From: Burkholderia sp. D-99
GTDB lineage: Bacteria; Pseudomonadota; Gammaproteobacteria; Burkholderiales; Burkholderiaceae
Direction: 5' to 3'
Length of the DNA stretch: 64,000 bases
NCBI RefSeq assembly: GCF_011605345.1
Contig: NZ_JAAOXM010000010.1
Span: 215,264 to 279,263, forward strand
Shown here: in pieces, positions 56,373 through 64,000 of the stretch
How the letters are laid out: each line of letters opens with the position of its first letter
How positions within the stretch are numbered: the stretch's first letter is position 1
Program-made: the position numbers and the translations under genes
The notes under the pieces: generated by a model
Database searches by the model: none
What the model saw: only the letters and a program-made list of their open reading frames with translations
What the model was told of the DNA's origin: nothing

Positions 56373-58019
56373 TCACCAGTTGCGGAACCGGGCCGGCGGC
56401 GCATAGAGCCCGCCCGACCAGTGCACGAGATCCTTGATCGAGCGCGCGGCGAGCCAGCGGCGGTCGGCGTCGAGCGGATCGATGCCGAGATCCTCCGGAC
56501 GACGGATCACGCCGCGTTCGCGCAGCCGCTCGACCATCTTCCGGTCGCGGCCGCGGCCGACTTCCGTATAGCCGGCGACGCCGCGGATCGCGTGCTCGCG
56601 CTCGTCCTTGTCACGGCACATCAGCAGGTTCGCGATCCCTTCCTCGGTGACGATGTGCGTGACGTCGTCGCCGTAGACCATGATCGGCGCGAGATCGAGC
56701 TGCAGCTTGTCGGCGAGCTTGAGCGCGTCGAGCTTCTCGACGAACATCGGCGCGTTCTTGTCGCCGAACGTCTCGCCGATCTGCACGACGAGCTTGCGGC
56801 CGCGCCTGAGCGCCGCCGGAGTATCGGGGTCGGCTTCCGCACCGGCCTTCAGCCACGGCTCGCTCGGGTGACGCCGGCCCCGCGCGTCGCTGCCCATGTT
56901 CGGCGCACCGCCGAAACCGGCGATCCGCTCGGCCGTGACCGTCGACGAATGGCCGGACAGGTCGATCTGCAGCGTCGAGCCGATGAACATGTCGCACGCG
57001 TAAAGGCCGGCCGTCTGGCAGAACGCGCGGTTCGAGCGCAGCGAGCCGTCGGAGCCCGTGAACCACACGTCGGAGCGCGCGCGGATGTAGTCGTCCATCC
57101 CCACCTCGGAGCCGAAGCAGTGGATCTGCTCGACCCAGCCCGATTCGATCGCGGGGATCAGCGTCGGGTGCGGATTGAGCGCCCAGTGCGAGCAAACCTT
57201 GCCCTTCAGCCCGAGCTTCTCGCCGTAGGTGGGCAGCAGCAGCTCGATCGCGGCCGTGTTGAAGCCGATCCCGTGATTCAGGCGCTTGACCCCGTACGGC
57301 TCGTAGATGCCCTTGATCGCAAGCATCGCGGTGAGGATCTGCGTTTCGGTGATCGCAGCCGGATCGCGCGTGAACAGCGGCTCGACGTAGAACGGCCGGC
57401 CGGCCTCGACGACGAAATGCACGCGGTCGCCCGGGATATCGACGCGCGGCACCTTGTCGACGATGCGGTCGACCTGCGCGATCACGACGCCGTCCTTGAA
57501 CGCGGTGGCTTCGACGACGGTCGGCGTGTCTTCGGTGTTCGGGCCCGTGTACAGGTTGCCGTCGCGATCGGCACTGACTGCGGCGATCAGCGCGACCTGC
57601 GGCGTGAGGTCGATGAAGTAGCGCGCGAACAGCTCGAGATAGGTGTGCACCGCGCCGAGCGCGATCTTGCCGCCGAACAGCAGCTTCGCGATGCGCTGCG
57701 ACTGCGGGCCCGAATACGCGAAGTCGAGGCGCTTCGCGATACCGCGCTCGAACACGTCGAGATGCTCGGGCAGCACGACGCCCGACTGCACCATGTGCAG
57801 GTCGTGGATCTTCGCGCTGTCGACGTCGGCGAGCGCCGTCGCGAGCAGGTCGGCCTGCTTCTGGTTGTCGCCTTCGAGGCAGACGCGGTCGCCGGGCCGC
57901 AGCACCGCTTCGAGCAACGCGACGGCGTCGCGCGCATCGACCCGCTTGCCCTGCGCGAAACGCGCACCGGCCGCGAGGCGTGCATCGCGCGCCTGCCGCG
58001 CGTGATTCCATCCCGTCAT
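56373..58019 (-). CDS. mdcA: malonate decarboxylase alpha subunit (acetyl-S-ACP:malonate ACP transferase)
   Basis: MdcA exchanges the acetyl group on MdcC for malonate, releasing acetate. The 548-residue protein is a CoA-transferase-like enzyme: LRPGDRVCLEGDNQKQADLLATAL near residue 42, PEHLDVFERGIAKRLDFAYSGPQSQRIAKLLFGG, and VKRLNHGIGFNTAAIELLLPTYGEKLGLKGKVCSHWALNPHP. GGGAG lies about 8 bases before the ATG. It heads the decarboxylase genes, 134 bases after madM. Confidence 0.95.
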   Translation of the reverse strand: MTGWNHARQARDARLAAGARFAQGKRVDARDAVALLEAVLRPGDRVCLEGDNQKQADLLATALADVDSAKIHDLHMVQSGVVLPEHLDVFERGIAKRLDFAYSGPQSQRIAKLLFGGKIALGAVHTYLELFARYFIDLTPQVALIAAVSADRDGNLYTGPNTEDTPTVVEATAFKDGVVIAQVDRIVDKVPRVDIPGDRVHFVVEAGRPFYVEPLFTRDPAAITETQILTAMLAIKGIYEPYGVKRLNHGIGFNTAAIELLLPTYGEKLGLKGKVCSHWALNPHPTLIPAIESGWVEQIHCFGSEVGMDDYIRARSDVWFTGSDGSLRSNRAFCQTAGLYACDMFIGSTLQIDLSGHSSTVTAERIAGFGGAPNMGSDARGRRHPSEPWLKAGAEADPDTPAALRRGRKLVVQIGETFGDKNAPMFVEKLDALKLADKLQLDLAPIMVYGDDVTHIVTEEGIANLLMCRDKDEREHAIRGVAGYTEVGRGRDRKMVERLRERGVIRRPEDLGIDPLDADRRWLAARSIKDLVHWSGGLYAPPARFRNW

Positions 58020-58120
58020 GAACAGTTCTCCCGCTTCGATGGTTCAGCGGCATTCTAAGCCTGGCGCCGCCGCCGATTGATGATGTTGACGAATGCGACT
58101 CAGAGGACGCCGCGATGGAT

Positions 58121-58140
58121 GCGGCCCGCGCACGGGCCGC
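58121..58140 (-). promoter_or_regulatory. hairpin between madM and mdcA
   Basis: GCGGCCCG / CGGGCCGC with a CGCA loop lies just after the madM stop on the minus strand. It has no T-run, so it could protect the madLM message or tune expression between transporter and enzyme. Confidence 0.45.
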
Positions 58141-58153
58141 ACATCGGTCGGGC

Positions 58154-58921
58154 CTACGCGCCGACCAGCGCGCGCGTCGCGAAGAACAGCACCGAGGGCC
58201 CGAGCAGGCAGCCGACGCCCGTATGGAACGTCGCCACCAGCGCGCCGTACGGGACGAGCCGGCGGTCGGTCGCGGCGAGCCCCGCGCTCACGCCGCTGAC
58301 GGTGCCGGCCAGGCCGCCGAAGATCATCGCGGAGCGCGGCGTCTTCAGGCCCATGAAGTTGGCCGCGACCGGCGTGCCGACCATCACGATGATCGCCTTC
58401 ACGAGCCCCGTCGCGATGCTCAGCGCGATCACGTCGGAACTCGCGCCGATCGCCGCGCCCGTCACGGGGCCGACGATGTAGGTGACGGCGCCCGCGCCGA
58501 TGGTCGTCATGCTGACCGCGTCGGTATAGCCGAATGCGCGCGCGATGCACGCGCCGACGATGAACGGCAGCACGGTGCCGAGCAGCAGCGACACGACGCC
58601 GACGAGCCCGGCCTTGCGTGCCTCGGTCGGCTGCACTTCGAACGCGGTCGCGACGATCGCGAAATCGCGCAGCATCGCGCCCCCCATCAGGCCGACGCCC
58701 GCGAACAGCGGCACGTCGGCGATCCCCTTCTCGCCACCGGTGAATGCGCCACCGACGTAAGCCAGCGCGAGACCGATCACGATCGCGATCGCGGAGCCGT
58801 GCACGCGCCCGAACGTGAGCTTGCGCGACGCGACCGACGACAGCCACATGATCAGGCCGACCAGTGCGAACGACGCGACGAGCCCGTTGTGGGCGACGGT
58901 TTTTTCGAGCATCTGCAGCAT
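58154..58921 (-). CDS. madM: malonate transporter subunit MadM
   Basis: MadM is the larger subunit of the MadLM malonate carrier. The 255-residue protein has about eight to nine helices: FALVGLIMWLSSVASRKLTFGRVHGSAIAIVIGLALAYVGGAF at the start, ADVPLFAGVGLMGGAMLRDFAIVATA, and repeated Gly-rich helices (AVTYIVGPVTGAAIGASSDV, MIFGGLAGTVSGVSAGLAATD). GGAGG is 5 bases before the ATG. It lies 11 bases after madL. Confidence 0.94.
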   Translation of the reverse strand: MLQMLEKTVAHNGLVASFALVGLIMWLSSVASRKLTFGRVHGSAIAIVIGLALAYVGGAFTGGEKGIADVPLFAGVGLMGGAMLRDFAIVATAFEVQPTEARKAGLVGVVSLLLGTVLPFIVGACIARAFGYTDAVSMTTIGAGAVTYIVGPVTGAAIGASSDVIALSIATGLVKAIIVMVGTPVAANFMGLKTPRSAMIFGGLAGTVSGVSAGLAATDRRLVPYGALVATFHTGVGCLLGPSVLFFATRALVGA

Positions 58922-58932
58922 GGCGGCCTCCG

Positions 58933-59328
58933 TCACTGTTCTTCGAATTGCGGCACGCCTGCGAAGGCCGTGTCGTCGCGCCCGGTGCGCACGAGTACCG
59001 CGATGCAGCATGCGCAGATCGCGACCGCACCGACGGCAGCCAGAAGCGCGACGGGGCCGCCCTTCAGCGCGGCGACGACGTTCTGGTTCGCGGCCATCGC
59101 GACGACGACGGGGATGTACATCGCGCCCCAGAAACCGACGCCGGCCTCGGTTTCCTTCGGCAGCCAGCCGCGCCGGTGCAGCCACAGGCGCAGGCAGATC
59201 AGCAGCAGCATCGCGATGCCGACGCCGCCGACGTTGGTCTTCACGCCGATCGCGGTGCCCAGCAGGTCGCCGAGGAACAGTCCGGCCAGGTGGCAGAACG
59301 CCAGCAGCGCGGTTCCGTAGATGATCAT
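58933..59328 (-). CDS. madL: malonate transporter subunit MadL
   Basis: MadL is the small subunit of the carrier. The 131-residue protein begins MIIYGTALLAFCHLAGLFLGDLLGTAIGVKTNVGGVGIAMLLLI and ends LLAAVGAVAICACCIAVLVRTG, giving four helices. GGAGACG precedes the ATG at 59328. It is the first gene of the nine-gene minus-strand operon. Confidence 0.94.
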   Translation of the reverse strand: MIIYGTALLAFCHLAGLFLGDLLGTAIGVKTNVGGVGIAMLLLICLRLWLHRRGWLPKETEAGVGFWGAMYIPVVVAMAANQNVVAALKGGPVALLAAVGAVAICACCIAVLVRTGRDDTAFAGVPQFEEQ

Positions 59329-59657
59329 GAGTCGTCTCCAGTCTCTTCGTGACGGGCGCCGGACGCATGCAGGAGCCGGCCCCGCACGCCGATCCCGTGC
59401 GCGGACTGTCTCCTGCGGCGGTGCGCCGCGGCCCGGCGGCCCGTCATGCGGACGCGTTCTCGGGCGGTCGATGGGATGATGCGGTTTCGGGCCGGACGCC
59501 GGATGCCGTAGACTGACCGATACAGCCCCGGGGCACGACGCGGGTTGCGCGTCCGGTTCGTCCCGTTGCGCGGGCCGCAACGGGGCGTGTTCCGATACTA
59601 GCCCCGCAATCTCCGGCCATTTATGAAGTTGTCGAAACCGATTCAGTGGATTTAGCA
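59329..59657. promoter_or_regulatory. divergent control region between madL and mdcR
   Basis: The 329-base gap should hold the madL operon promoter and the mdcR promoter. No gene is visible. A dyad with TGAA / TTCA ends (59624-59645, 14 bases apart) contains a T-N11-A pattern of LysR type and stands just before the mdcR start, so it could be an autoregulatory site, but such patterns are common. Confidence 0.4.
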
Positions 59658-60506
59658 ATGCGTCCGTTACCGCCCGAGCTGCTGCGCAGCTTCGTCGCCG
59701 TCGCCCAGTCCGGCAGCTTCACCGCCGCGTCCGAGCGCGTGAGCCTGTCGCAGTCGACCGTCAGCCAGCACATCCGCCGCCTCGAGGAGCTGCTCGACCG
59801 GCCGCTGTTCGAACGCGACACGCGCAACGTGCACCTGTCGCAGCACGGCGACGCGCTGTTCCGCTACGCGGTGCGCATCCTCGAACTGATGGATGAAGCC
59901 GTCACGTCGGTGTGCGGGCCGCCGCTGTCGGGCAAGGTGCGGCTGGCGATGTCGGAGGATTTCGCGTCGGCGCACCTGACGGCCGCGCTCGCGAGCTTCG
60001 TGCAGCGCAATCCGGACGTCGAGCTCGCGATCTCGACCGGGCTGTCGGGCGACCTGTTCGACGCGCTCGACGAAGGGCGGCACGATCTCGTGTTTGCCAA
60101 GCGCATCGCGGGCAGCCGGCGCGGCCGCGTGATCCGCAGCGAACCGTTGTACTGGTGCACGGGCCCCGATTCGCGGATCACCGGCCACGAGACCGTGCTG
60201 CCGCTCGCGATGCATCCGGAGCCGAGCGTGTCGCGCCGCCGCGTGCTCGAATCGCTCGAAGCCGTCGGGCGGCCGTACCGGATCGCCGTCGTGAGCAGCA
60301 GCGTGGCGGTGTTGCGCGCCGCTGCAAGCGCGGGGCTCGGCGTCAGCGCGTTCGCCGGCTACGTGATCCCGGCCGGGCTCGCGCGGCTCGACGCGGGGCT
60401 GCCCGAACTCGGCGAACTCGAATACGTGATCGACCGGCCGGCGGCCGCGTCGCGATCGACGCTCGCACTCGAAGCCACGCTGATCGCGGCAGCGTCGGAG
60501 TTGTAA
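59658..60506 (+). CDS. mdcR: LysR-family regulator, probable MdcR
   Basis: The 282-residue protein has the N-terminal winged helix-turn-helix of the LysR family (LLRSFVAVAQSGSFTAASERVSLSQSTVSQHIRRLEELLDRPLFER) and a C-terminal periplasmic-binding-protein-like effector domain (GKVRLAMSEDFASAHLTAALASF). Divergent placement next to madL and the arrangement in other mdc loci make it the likely malonate-responsive activator. The ATG at 59658 is used; a GTG four codons upstream is possible. Confidence 0.9.
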   Translation: MRPLPPELLRSFVAVAQSGSFTAASERVSLSQSTVSQHIRRLEELLDRPLFERDTRNVHLSQHGDALFRYAVRILELMDEAVTSVCGPPLSGKVRLAMSEDFASAHLTAALASFVQRNPDVELAISTGLSGDLFDALDEGRHDLVFAKRIAGSRRGRVIRSEPLYWCTGPDSRITGHETVLPLAMHPEPSVSRRRVLESLEAVGRPYRIAVVSSSVAVLRAAASAGLGVSAFAGYVIPAGLARLDAGLPELGELEYVIDRPAAASRSTLALEATLIAAASEL

Positions 60507-60677
60507 CCGCGCCGGGCGCGACGCAAGCATGCGCGGCCGGCCCGGCCCGCACCTGACAGCTTTGCCCGGAACGCGTCATCGTCCGCGCAGCACGCGCTCG
60601 CGACAATGGGACCCATCGGAACGCACGGCCAGCCGCCGCGCGCATCCGGTGTCCCGTCCCCTTGATCGGAGCACGCC

Positions 60678-60959
60678 ATGAATGTCTTGCGATTCGCCGT
60701 CGCGACCGCCGCCGCCGCCCTGCTGTCCCCCGCCTTTGCCCAGACGACCGACGCCACGGCGCCCGCGCAGGGGCTGACCCGCGCGGAAGTCATTGCACAA
60801 CTCAAGCAGGCCTATCTCGACGGCGAACTGCCGACGAACGACGGCAACTACCCGCCGAACGCCGCGACACGCGCGCGCAACCGCGAACTGGTGCAGGCCA
60901 CGAGTCCGTCGTGGCTTGCCCAGGCGCCGCAGGCACCGCAAACGGCTGCGCAGCAGTAG
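60678..60959 (+). CDS. DUF4148 exported protein
   Basis: The 93-residue product has a signal peptide (MNVLRFAVATAAAALLSPAFA-QTT) and the DUF4148 motif LTRAEVIAQLKQAYLDGELPTNDGNYPP. The family is abundant in Burkholderia and has no known function. CGGAG lies upstream of the ATG. It stands between mdcR and the minus-strand dehydrogenase gene. Confidence 0.85.
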   Translation: MNVLRFAVATAAAALLSPAFAQTTDATAPAQGLTRAEVIAQLKQAYLDGELPTNDGNYPPNAATRARNRELVQATSPSWLAQAPQAPQTAAQQ

Positions 60960-61013
60960 CCGAGCGCGGCCCGACCGATCGCGGCCCGACCGAAACGCTC
61001 CGCCGCGGCGCGA

Positions 61014-61931
61014 TTACGGCAGGAAGCTGCGGCGCCGCGCGTCGATCAGCTCGACGAGCAGGCGGTCGCGCTCGGCCGCCAGTTCCTGCATCGAGCGCTC
61101 GCCCTGGATCGCGCGCAATTCGTCGTTCAGCTTGCGATCGACGTCCGGATCGAACGACGGCGTGCCGAGGTCGTCCCACCAGCTCGTGATCGGCCCCGAC
61201 AGGTGTTCGAGAAAGTGCGCGATGCCGCCCGCGCCGCCGCCGAGGTGATAGGTCAGGCACTGCCCCATCAGCCCCCAGCGCAGGCCGGGGCCCCATGCGA
61301 CGGCTTTGTCCGCATCGGCAACGCTCACGACGCCTTCGCCGACGAGGTGATACACCTCGCGGAACAGCGCGGCCGCGAGCCGGTTCGCGACGTGGCCGGT
61401 CATCTCCTTGTTGAGGACGATCGTCTGCTTGCCGAGCGCATCGTAGAACGCCTTCACGCGCGCGATCACGTCCTGGCCGGTGGCCTCGCCGCCGACCAGC
61501 TCGACGAGCGGAATCAGGTGCGGCGGATTGAACGGATGCGCAATCAGGCAACGTTCCGGATGCTTGTCGCACGCGGTCTGGATGTCCGACATTTTCAGGC
61601 CCGACGAACTCGACGCGATCGGCACGTGCGCGGGCAGCACGTCGTCCATCTGCCGGTACAGCGCACGCTTCAGGTCGAGCCGCTCCGGGCCGTTCTCCTG
61701 CACGAAGTCGACGCCGTCGAGCGCGCGCACGAGATCGGCGTCGAACGACAGCCGCGCGGATAGTTCGGCGGCCCGCTCGCCGAGAAACGCGGCCAGCGCG
61801 TCGCGCAGCCGCGCGTCGGCTTGCGGCGCCGGATCGGTCGCGACGACGTCGAAACCCTGCGTCAGATAGAAAGCGGCCCAGCTCGCGCCGATCACGCCGG
61901 CGCCGACGATCGCGATGCGTCGAATGTCCAT
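61014..61931 (-). CDS. 3-hydroxyacyl-CoA dehydrogenase family oxidoreductase
   Basis: The 305-residue protein has an N-terminal NAD-binding Rossmann domain (IAIVGAGVIGASWAAFYLTQGFDVVATD). The family motif IASSSSGLKMSDI follows, with HPFNPPHLIPLVELVGG near residue 145 holding the catalytic His, and a helical C domain with MTGHVANRLAAALFREVYHLVGEGVVSV. Candidates are 3-hydroxybutyryl-CoA dehydrogenase or L-carnitine dehydrogenase, which share these motifs. The absence of neighbouring beta-oxidation or carnitine genes leaves the substrate open. Confidence 0.85.
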   Translation of the reverse strand: MDIRRIAIVGAGVIGASWAAFYLTQGFDVVATDPAPQADARLRDALAAFLGERAAELSARLSFDADLVRALDGVDFVQENGPERLDLKRALYRQMDDVLPAHVPIASSSSGLKMSDIQTACDKHPERCLIAHPFNPPHLIPLVELVGGEATGQDVIARVKAFYDALGKQTIVLNKEMTGHVANRLAAALFREVYHLVGEGVVSVADADKAVAWGPGLRWGLMGQCLTYHLGGGAGGIAHFLEHLSGPITSWWDDLGTPSFDPDVDRKLNDELRAIQGERSMQELAAERDRLLVELIDARRRSFLP

Positions 61932-62022
61932 GGTTGTCCCGTGTCGTTGGTCTGCAGATAGATCGCGGCGATTGTCGCATCGAATCCCACGGGCATGCAT
62001 TGATGCAGATTGCAGATTCCCT

Positions 62023-62050
62023 CTTGAAATGCGCCGCGGCGGCCACTAAT
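62023..62050 (+). promoter_or_regulatory. sigma-32-like heat-shock promoter
   Basis: CTTGAAA, a perfect sigma-32 -35 core, is followed after 13 bases by CCACTAAT, a partial match to CCCCATNT. It lies about 130 bases upstream of the first Hsp20 gene. Confidence 0.6.
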
Positions 62051-62143
62051 TACTCGTCGTCGGGCAGTGCAGCATGCAACGCACCGCCCCCGTTTCGACC
62101 CAGTGGAGCCCCCACGTCGCGCCCGCCGCAGGCGCCGCGCCGT

Positions 62144-62178
62144 CACGTCTCCCGTGTTCCCTGTTCAGGAGGACCAAC
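62144..62178 (+). promoter_or_regulatory. possible RNA thermometer around the Hsp20 ribosome-binding site
   Basis: The strong AGGAGG site can pair with upstream pyrimidines in two ways: TTCCCT with AGGAGG around a GTTC loop (with a C-A mismatch and G-T pairs), or GTCTCC with GGAGGAC leaving one bulged G. Weak, mismatched pairing over the ribosome-binding site is the hallmark of small heat-shock RNA thermometers. It is not a textbook ROSE or fourU element. Confidence 0.4.
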
Positions 62179-62619
62179 ATGAGCGGTATCCATTTCGGCA
62201 GCGACCTGTTCGACGAATTCGCCCGCGTGCAGCGGCAGGTGGCGAACCTGCTCGGCGACCGTCCGTCCGGCATTCGCGCGGTGCGGCCCGGCGCCTTTCC
62301 CGCACTCAACGTCGGCGCGACCGACGGCGCCATCGAGATCGTCGCGTTCGCGCCCGGCATGGCCGCGGCCGACTTCGACGTATCGATCGACAAGGACCTG
62401 CTGACGATCAGCGGCGAGCGCAAGCCTGCGCCCCGCGGCGAAGGCGACGATCCGCGCACCTATGCGCAGGAGCGCTTTCACGGCGCGTTCCGCCGCGTCG
62501 TCGAGTTGCCACGGGACGCGGATCCCGACCAGGTCAGCGCCCGCTATGAAAACGGCTGCCTGCTGATTCGCGTCGGCCGGCGCGAGGCATCGAAGCCGCG
62601 CGCAATCACCGTTCAATAA
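62179..62619 (+). CDS. Hsp20/alpha-crystallin family small heat-shock protein
   Basis: This ATP-independent chaperone holds unfolding proteins. The 146-residue protein has an N-terminal arm (MSGIHFGSDLFDEFARVQRQV), an alpha-crystallin domain (GAIEIVAFAPGMAAADFDVSIDKDLLTISGERK, then ERFHGAFRRVVELP), and a C terminus with an ITVQ end rather than a clear I-x-I motif. A strong AGGAGG precedes the ATG. It is the first of two Hsp20 genes separated by 16 bases. Confidence 0.93.
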   Translation: MSGIHFGSDLFDEFARVQRQVANLLGDRPSGIRAVRPGAFPALNVGATDGAIEIVAFAPGMAAADFDVSIDKDLLTISGERKPAPRGEGDDPRTYAQERFHGAFRRVVELPRDADPDQVSARYENGCLLIRVGRREASKPRAITVQ

Positions 62620-62635
62620 TATTCAGGATACCGAC

Positions 62636-63046
62636 ATGAATGCGAACCCGACCCTGGCCGAGCGCCAAACGAGCACCGTCCACCCCGCTGCTGCCGAGGC
62701 GGCTCGCCGGCCCGCGATCACGCCGGCCGTCGACATCGACGAGAATCATCTCGGCGTCACGCTGCGGGCCGACCTGCCGGGCGTGCCGCGCGAGAACCTC
62801 GACGTGAAGGTACACGACAACACGCTGACGATCGAAGCCGACACGCACCTCGACACGCCGGCCGACCTCCGCGTGCGGCACGCCGAAATCCGTGCGACGC
62901 GCTATGCGCGCAGCTTCGTGCTGAGCCCCGATCTCGACACGTCGAGGATCGACGCGAACCTGCGCGACGGCGTGCTGACGCTGACGATTCCGCGTCGTGA
63001 GGAAACACGTCCGCGCCGCATCGACGTGACCGCCGGCAACGCGTAA
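62636..63046 (+). CDS. second Hsp20/alpha-crystallin family protein
   Basis: The 136-residue paralog has the alpha-crystallin domain HLGVTLRADLPGVPRENLDVKVHDNTLTIEADTHLDT and YARSFVLSPDLDTSRIDANLRDGVLTLTIPRREE. The C terminus ends RRIDVTAGNA. Class A plus class B small heat-shock proteins often work as mixed oligomers, so the pair may co-assemble. The operon ends at the terminator 63079-63117. Confidence 0.93.
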   Translation: MNANPTLAERQTSTVHPAAAEAARRPAITPAVDIDENHLGVTLRADLPGVPRENLDVKVHDNTLTIEADTHLDTPADLRVRHAEIRATRYARSFVLSPDLDTSRIDANLRDGVLTLTIPRREETRPRRIDVTAGNA

Positions 63047-63078
63047 GCACCGGTGCGTGCCGTCATCCCGCACGCATG

Positions 63079-63117
63079 AAAAAGCCCCGCCGGGTACGCT
63101 CCCGGCGGGGCTTTTTT
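63079..63117 (+). terminator. bidirectional terminator after the Hsp20 pair
   Basis: AAAAAGCCCCGCCGGG / CCCGGCGGGGCTTTTTT with a short loop serves the Hsp20 genes on the plus strand and the zinc-ribbon gene on the minus strand, whose stop is 17 bases away. Confidence 0.92.
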
Positions 63118-63133
63118 ACGACGTGCAGCGCAA

Positions 63134-63469
63134 TCAGTCGAAGTCGAACAGGTCGAACACCGATTTCCGGCGACGCTGGCCGTCATGCTTGTAACGATCG
63201 TCGCGCGAGCGGCTGTCGTGTCGGTCACGCTCGTCGTGCGAGCGGCCGTCGCGCCCCCACCCGTCGTCGCGGCCGCGCGGCGCTTGCGCATCGTGCTGAG
63301 TGGGCGTCTCGTCGCGACGCACCGGCGCATCGCCGGTCTCGCGCGCGATCAGCTTGTCGAGTTCGCCGCGATCGAGCCATACGCCGCGGCAGGTCGGACA
63401 GTAGTCGATTTCGATCGACTGGCGCTCGGCCATCAGCAGGTCGGGCGTCTTGCAGACAGGGCATTTCAT
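63134..63469 (-). CDS. zinc-ribbon (zf-TFIIB-like) protein with charged tail
   Basis: The 111-residue product starts MKCPVCKTPDLLMAERQSIEIDYCPTCRGVWLDRGELDKLI, a CxxC...CxxC zinc ribbon of the zf-TFIIB type. A low-complexity segment rich in Arg, Asp, Gly and His follows (residues of about 60-100). The last residues, RRRKSVFDLFDFD, look like a short docking motif. The function is unknown. GGAG lies upstream of the ATG. Confidence 0.88.
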   Translation of the reverse strand: MKCPVCKTPDLLMAERQSIEIDYCPTCRGVWLDRGELDKLIARETGDAPVRRDETPTQHDAQAPRGRDDGWGRDGRSHDERDRHDSRSRDDRYKHDGQRRRKSVFDLFDFD

Positions 63470-63562
63470 CGCGCTTCTCCTTTCGGTGAGAATTTCGTCT
63501 GGATTCCGTATGACGCGCGCGGGCCGGACGCCTCGGCGGCAGCCGGCGTCGCGCGCAGCGGC

Positions 63563-64000
63563 TCAGTGGCCTTCCGTCCGTGCCGCGCGCTTCGCCTTCG
63601 CGCGCCGCGCCAGCATGTTCATACCCTCGACGAAAGCCGAGAACGCCATCGCCGCGTAGATGTAACCCTTCGGCACATGCGAACCGAAACCTTCGGCGAT
63701 CAGCGTCATGCCGATCACGACCAGGAACGACAGCGCGAGCATCACGATGGTCGGGTTGCGGTCGATGAAGCGTGCGAGCGGCTGGGCAGCGAACAGCATC
63801 ACGGCGACGGCGACGATCACCGCGACGAACATGATCGGCACGTGTTCGGTCATGCCGATCGCGGTCACGATGCTGTCGATCGAGAACACGATGTCGAGCA
63901 TCACGATCTGGCCGATCGCGGCCCACACCGTCAGGCCGGCCGCGCCGCCGGCACCGCCCGAGCCTTCACCGTCGTGCGACACGTGGTGATGGATCTCGGT
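63563..64000 (-). CDS. TerC family integral membrane protein (5' end outside window)
   Basis: The frame is open to the window edge (TEIHHHVSHDGEG at the edge), so the N-terminal part is missing. The visible 145 residues show the TerC signature GQIVMLDIVFSIDSIVTAIGMTEHVPIMFVAV, then three more helices, and PKGYIYAAMAFSAFVEGMNMLA. Related proteins handle Mn2+ export or metal loading of secreted proteins; an older link is to tellurite resistance. The C terminus RRAKAKRAARTEGH is basic. It lies 93 bases upstream of the zinc-ribbon gene on the same strand. Confidence 0.9.
   Translation of the reverse strand, partial: TEIHHHVSHDGEGSGGAGGAAGLTVWAAIGQIVMLDIVFSIDSIVTAIGMTEHVPIMFVAVIVAVAVMLFAAQPLARFIDRNPTIVMLALSFLVVIGMTLIAEGFGSHVPKGYIYAAMAFSAFVEGMNMLARRAKAKRAARTEGH

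Overview
The window is chromosomal DNA from a high-GC betaproteobacterium, almost certainly a Burkholderia species of the cepacia-complex type. The clues are the G/C-rich third codon positions, an OlsB-type ornithine-lipid acyltransferase, an intracellular polyhydroxybutyrate depolymerase, a DUF4148 protein, a complete malonate decarboxylase operon with MadL/MadM, and close protein similarity to that genus throughout. I see no insertion sequence, prophage, CRISPR array or rRNA. Most of the window is core genome.

Layout. 1-1216 has no convincing gene. 1217-7753 carries a secreted protein of unknown role, glmS, tRNA-Arg(TCT), uppP, two membrane microproteins (28 and 39 aa), an aldose 1-epimerase and an NlpD-like LysM/LytM lipoprotein. 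7931-13484 carries an acyl-CoA synthetase, a DUF2288 protein, a MATE exporter, two small envelope proteins, olsB and sixA. tRNA-Pro(TGG) at 13646-13722 is followed by four small genes of unknown role (13821-15977).

16064-26842 is a phosphate block: ppx and ppk diverge, followed by phoR, phoB, phoU, pstB, pstA, pstC and pstS (pstS first in transcription order). Four phased Pho half-sites lie upstream of pstS and a shorter Pho-like repeat lies upstream of ppk. 27202-34033 holds the conserved run glmM, folP, ftsH, rlmE, with yhbY, a DUF4149 gene and greA. 34152-39297 is carA, leuE, carB with a strong terminator after carB. 39662-45968 holds an MFS transporter, mltD, gloB, a methyltransferase, rnhA, dnaQ and ynfA. 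46508-51845 holds a ProP-like carrier with a long leader, a small CxxC protein, a GST with an odd tail, phaZ, a phosphoribosyltransferase and a PLD-like protein that has lost its HKD residues.

51975-60506 is the malonate module: madL, madM, mdcA, C, D, E, G, B and H on the minus strand, with a divergent LysR regulator. It should import malonate and split it to acetate and CO2 without biotin, using an ACP that carries a dephospho-CoA-derived group. The end of the window has a DUF4148 protein, a 3-hydroxyacyl-CoA dehydrogenase-like enzyme, two Hsp20 genes behind a sigma-32-like promoter, a zinc-ribbon protein and the 3' part of a terC gene.

I found no clear undescribed multi-gene system. The best leads are the microproteins, the four unknown genes next to tRNA-Pro, the degenerate PLD protein, the structured leaders of the ProP-like carrier and the Hsp20 operon, and the combined phosphate/polyphosphate block.
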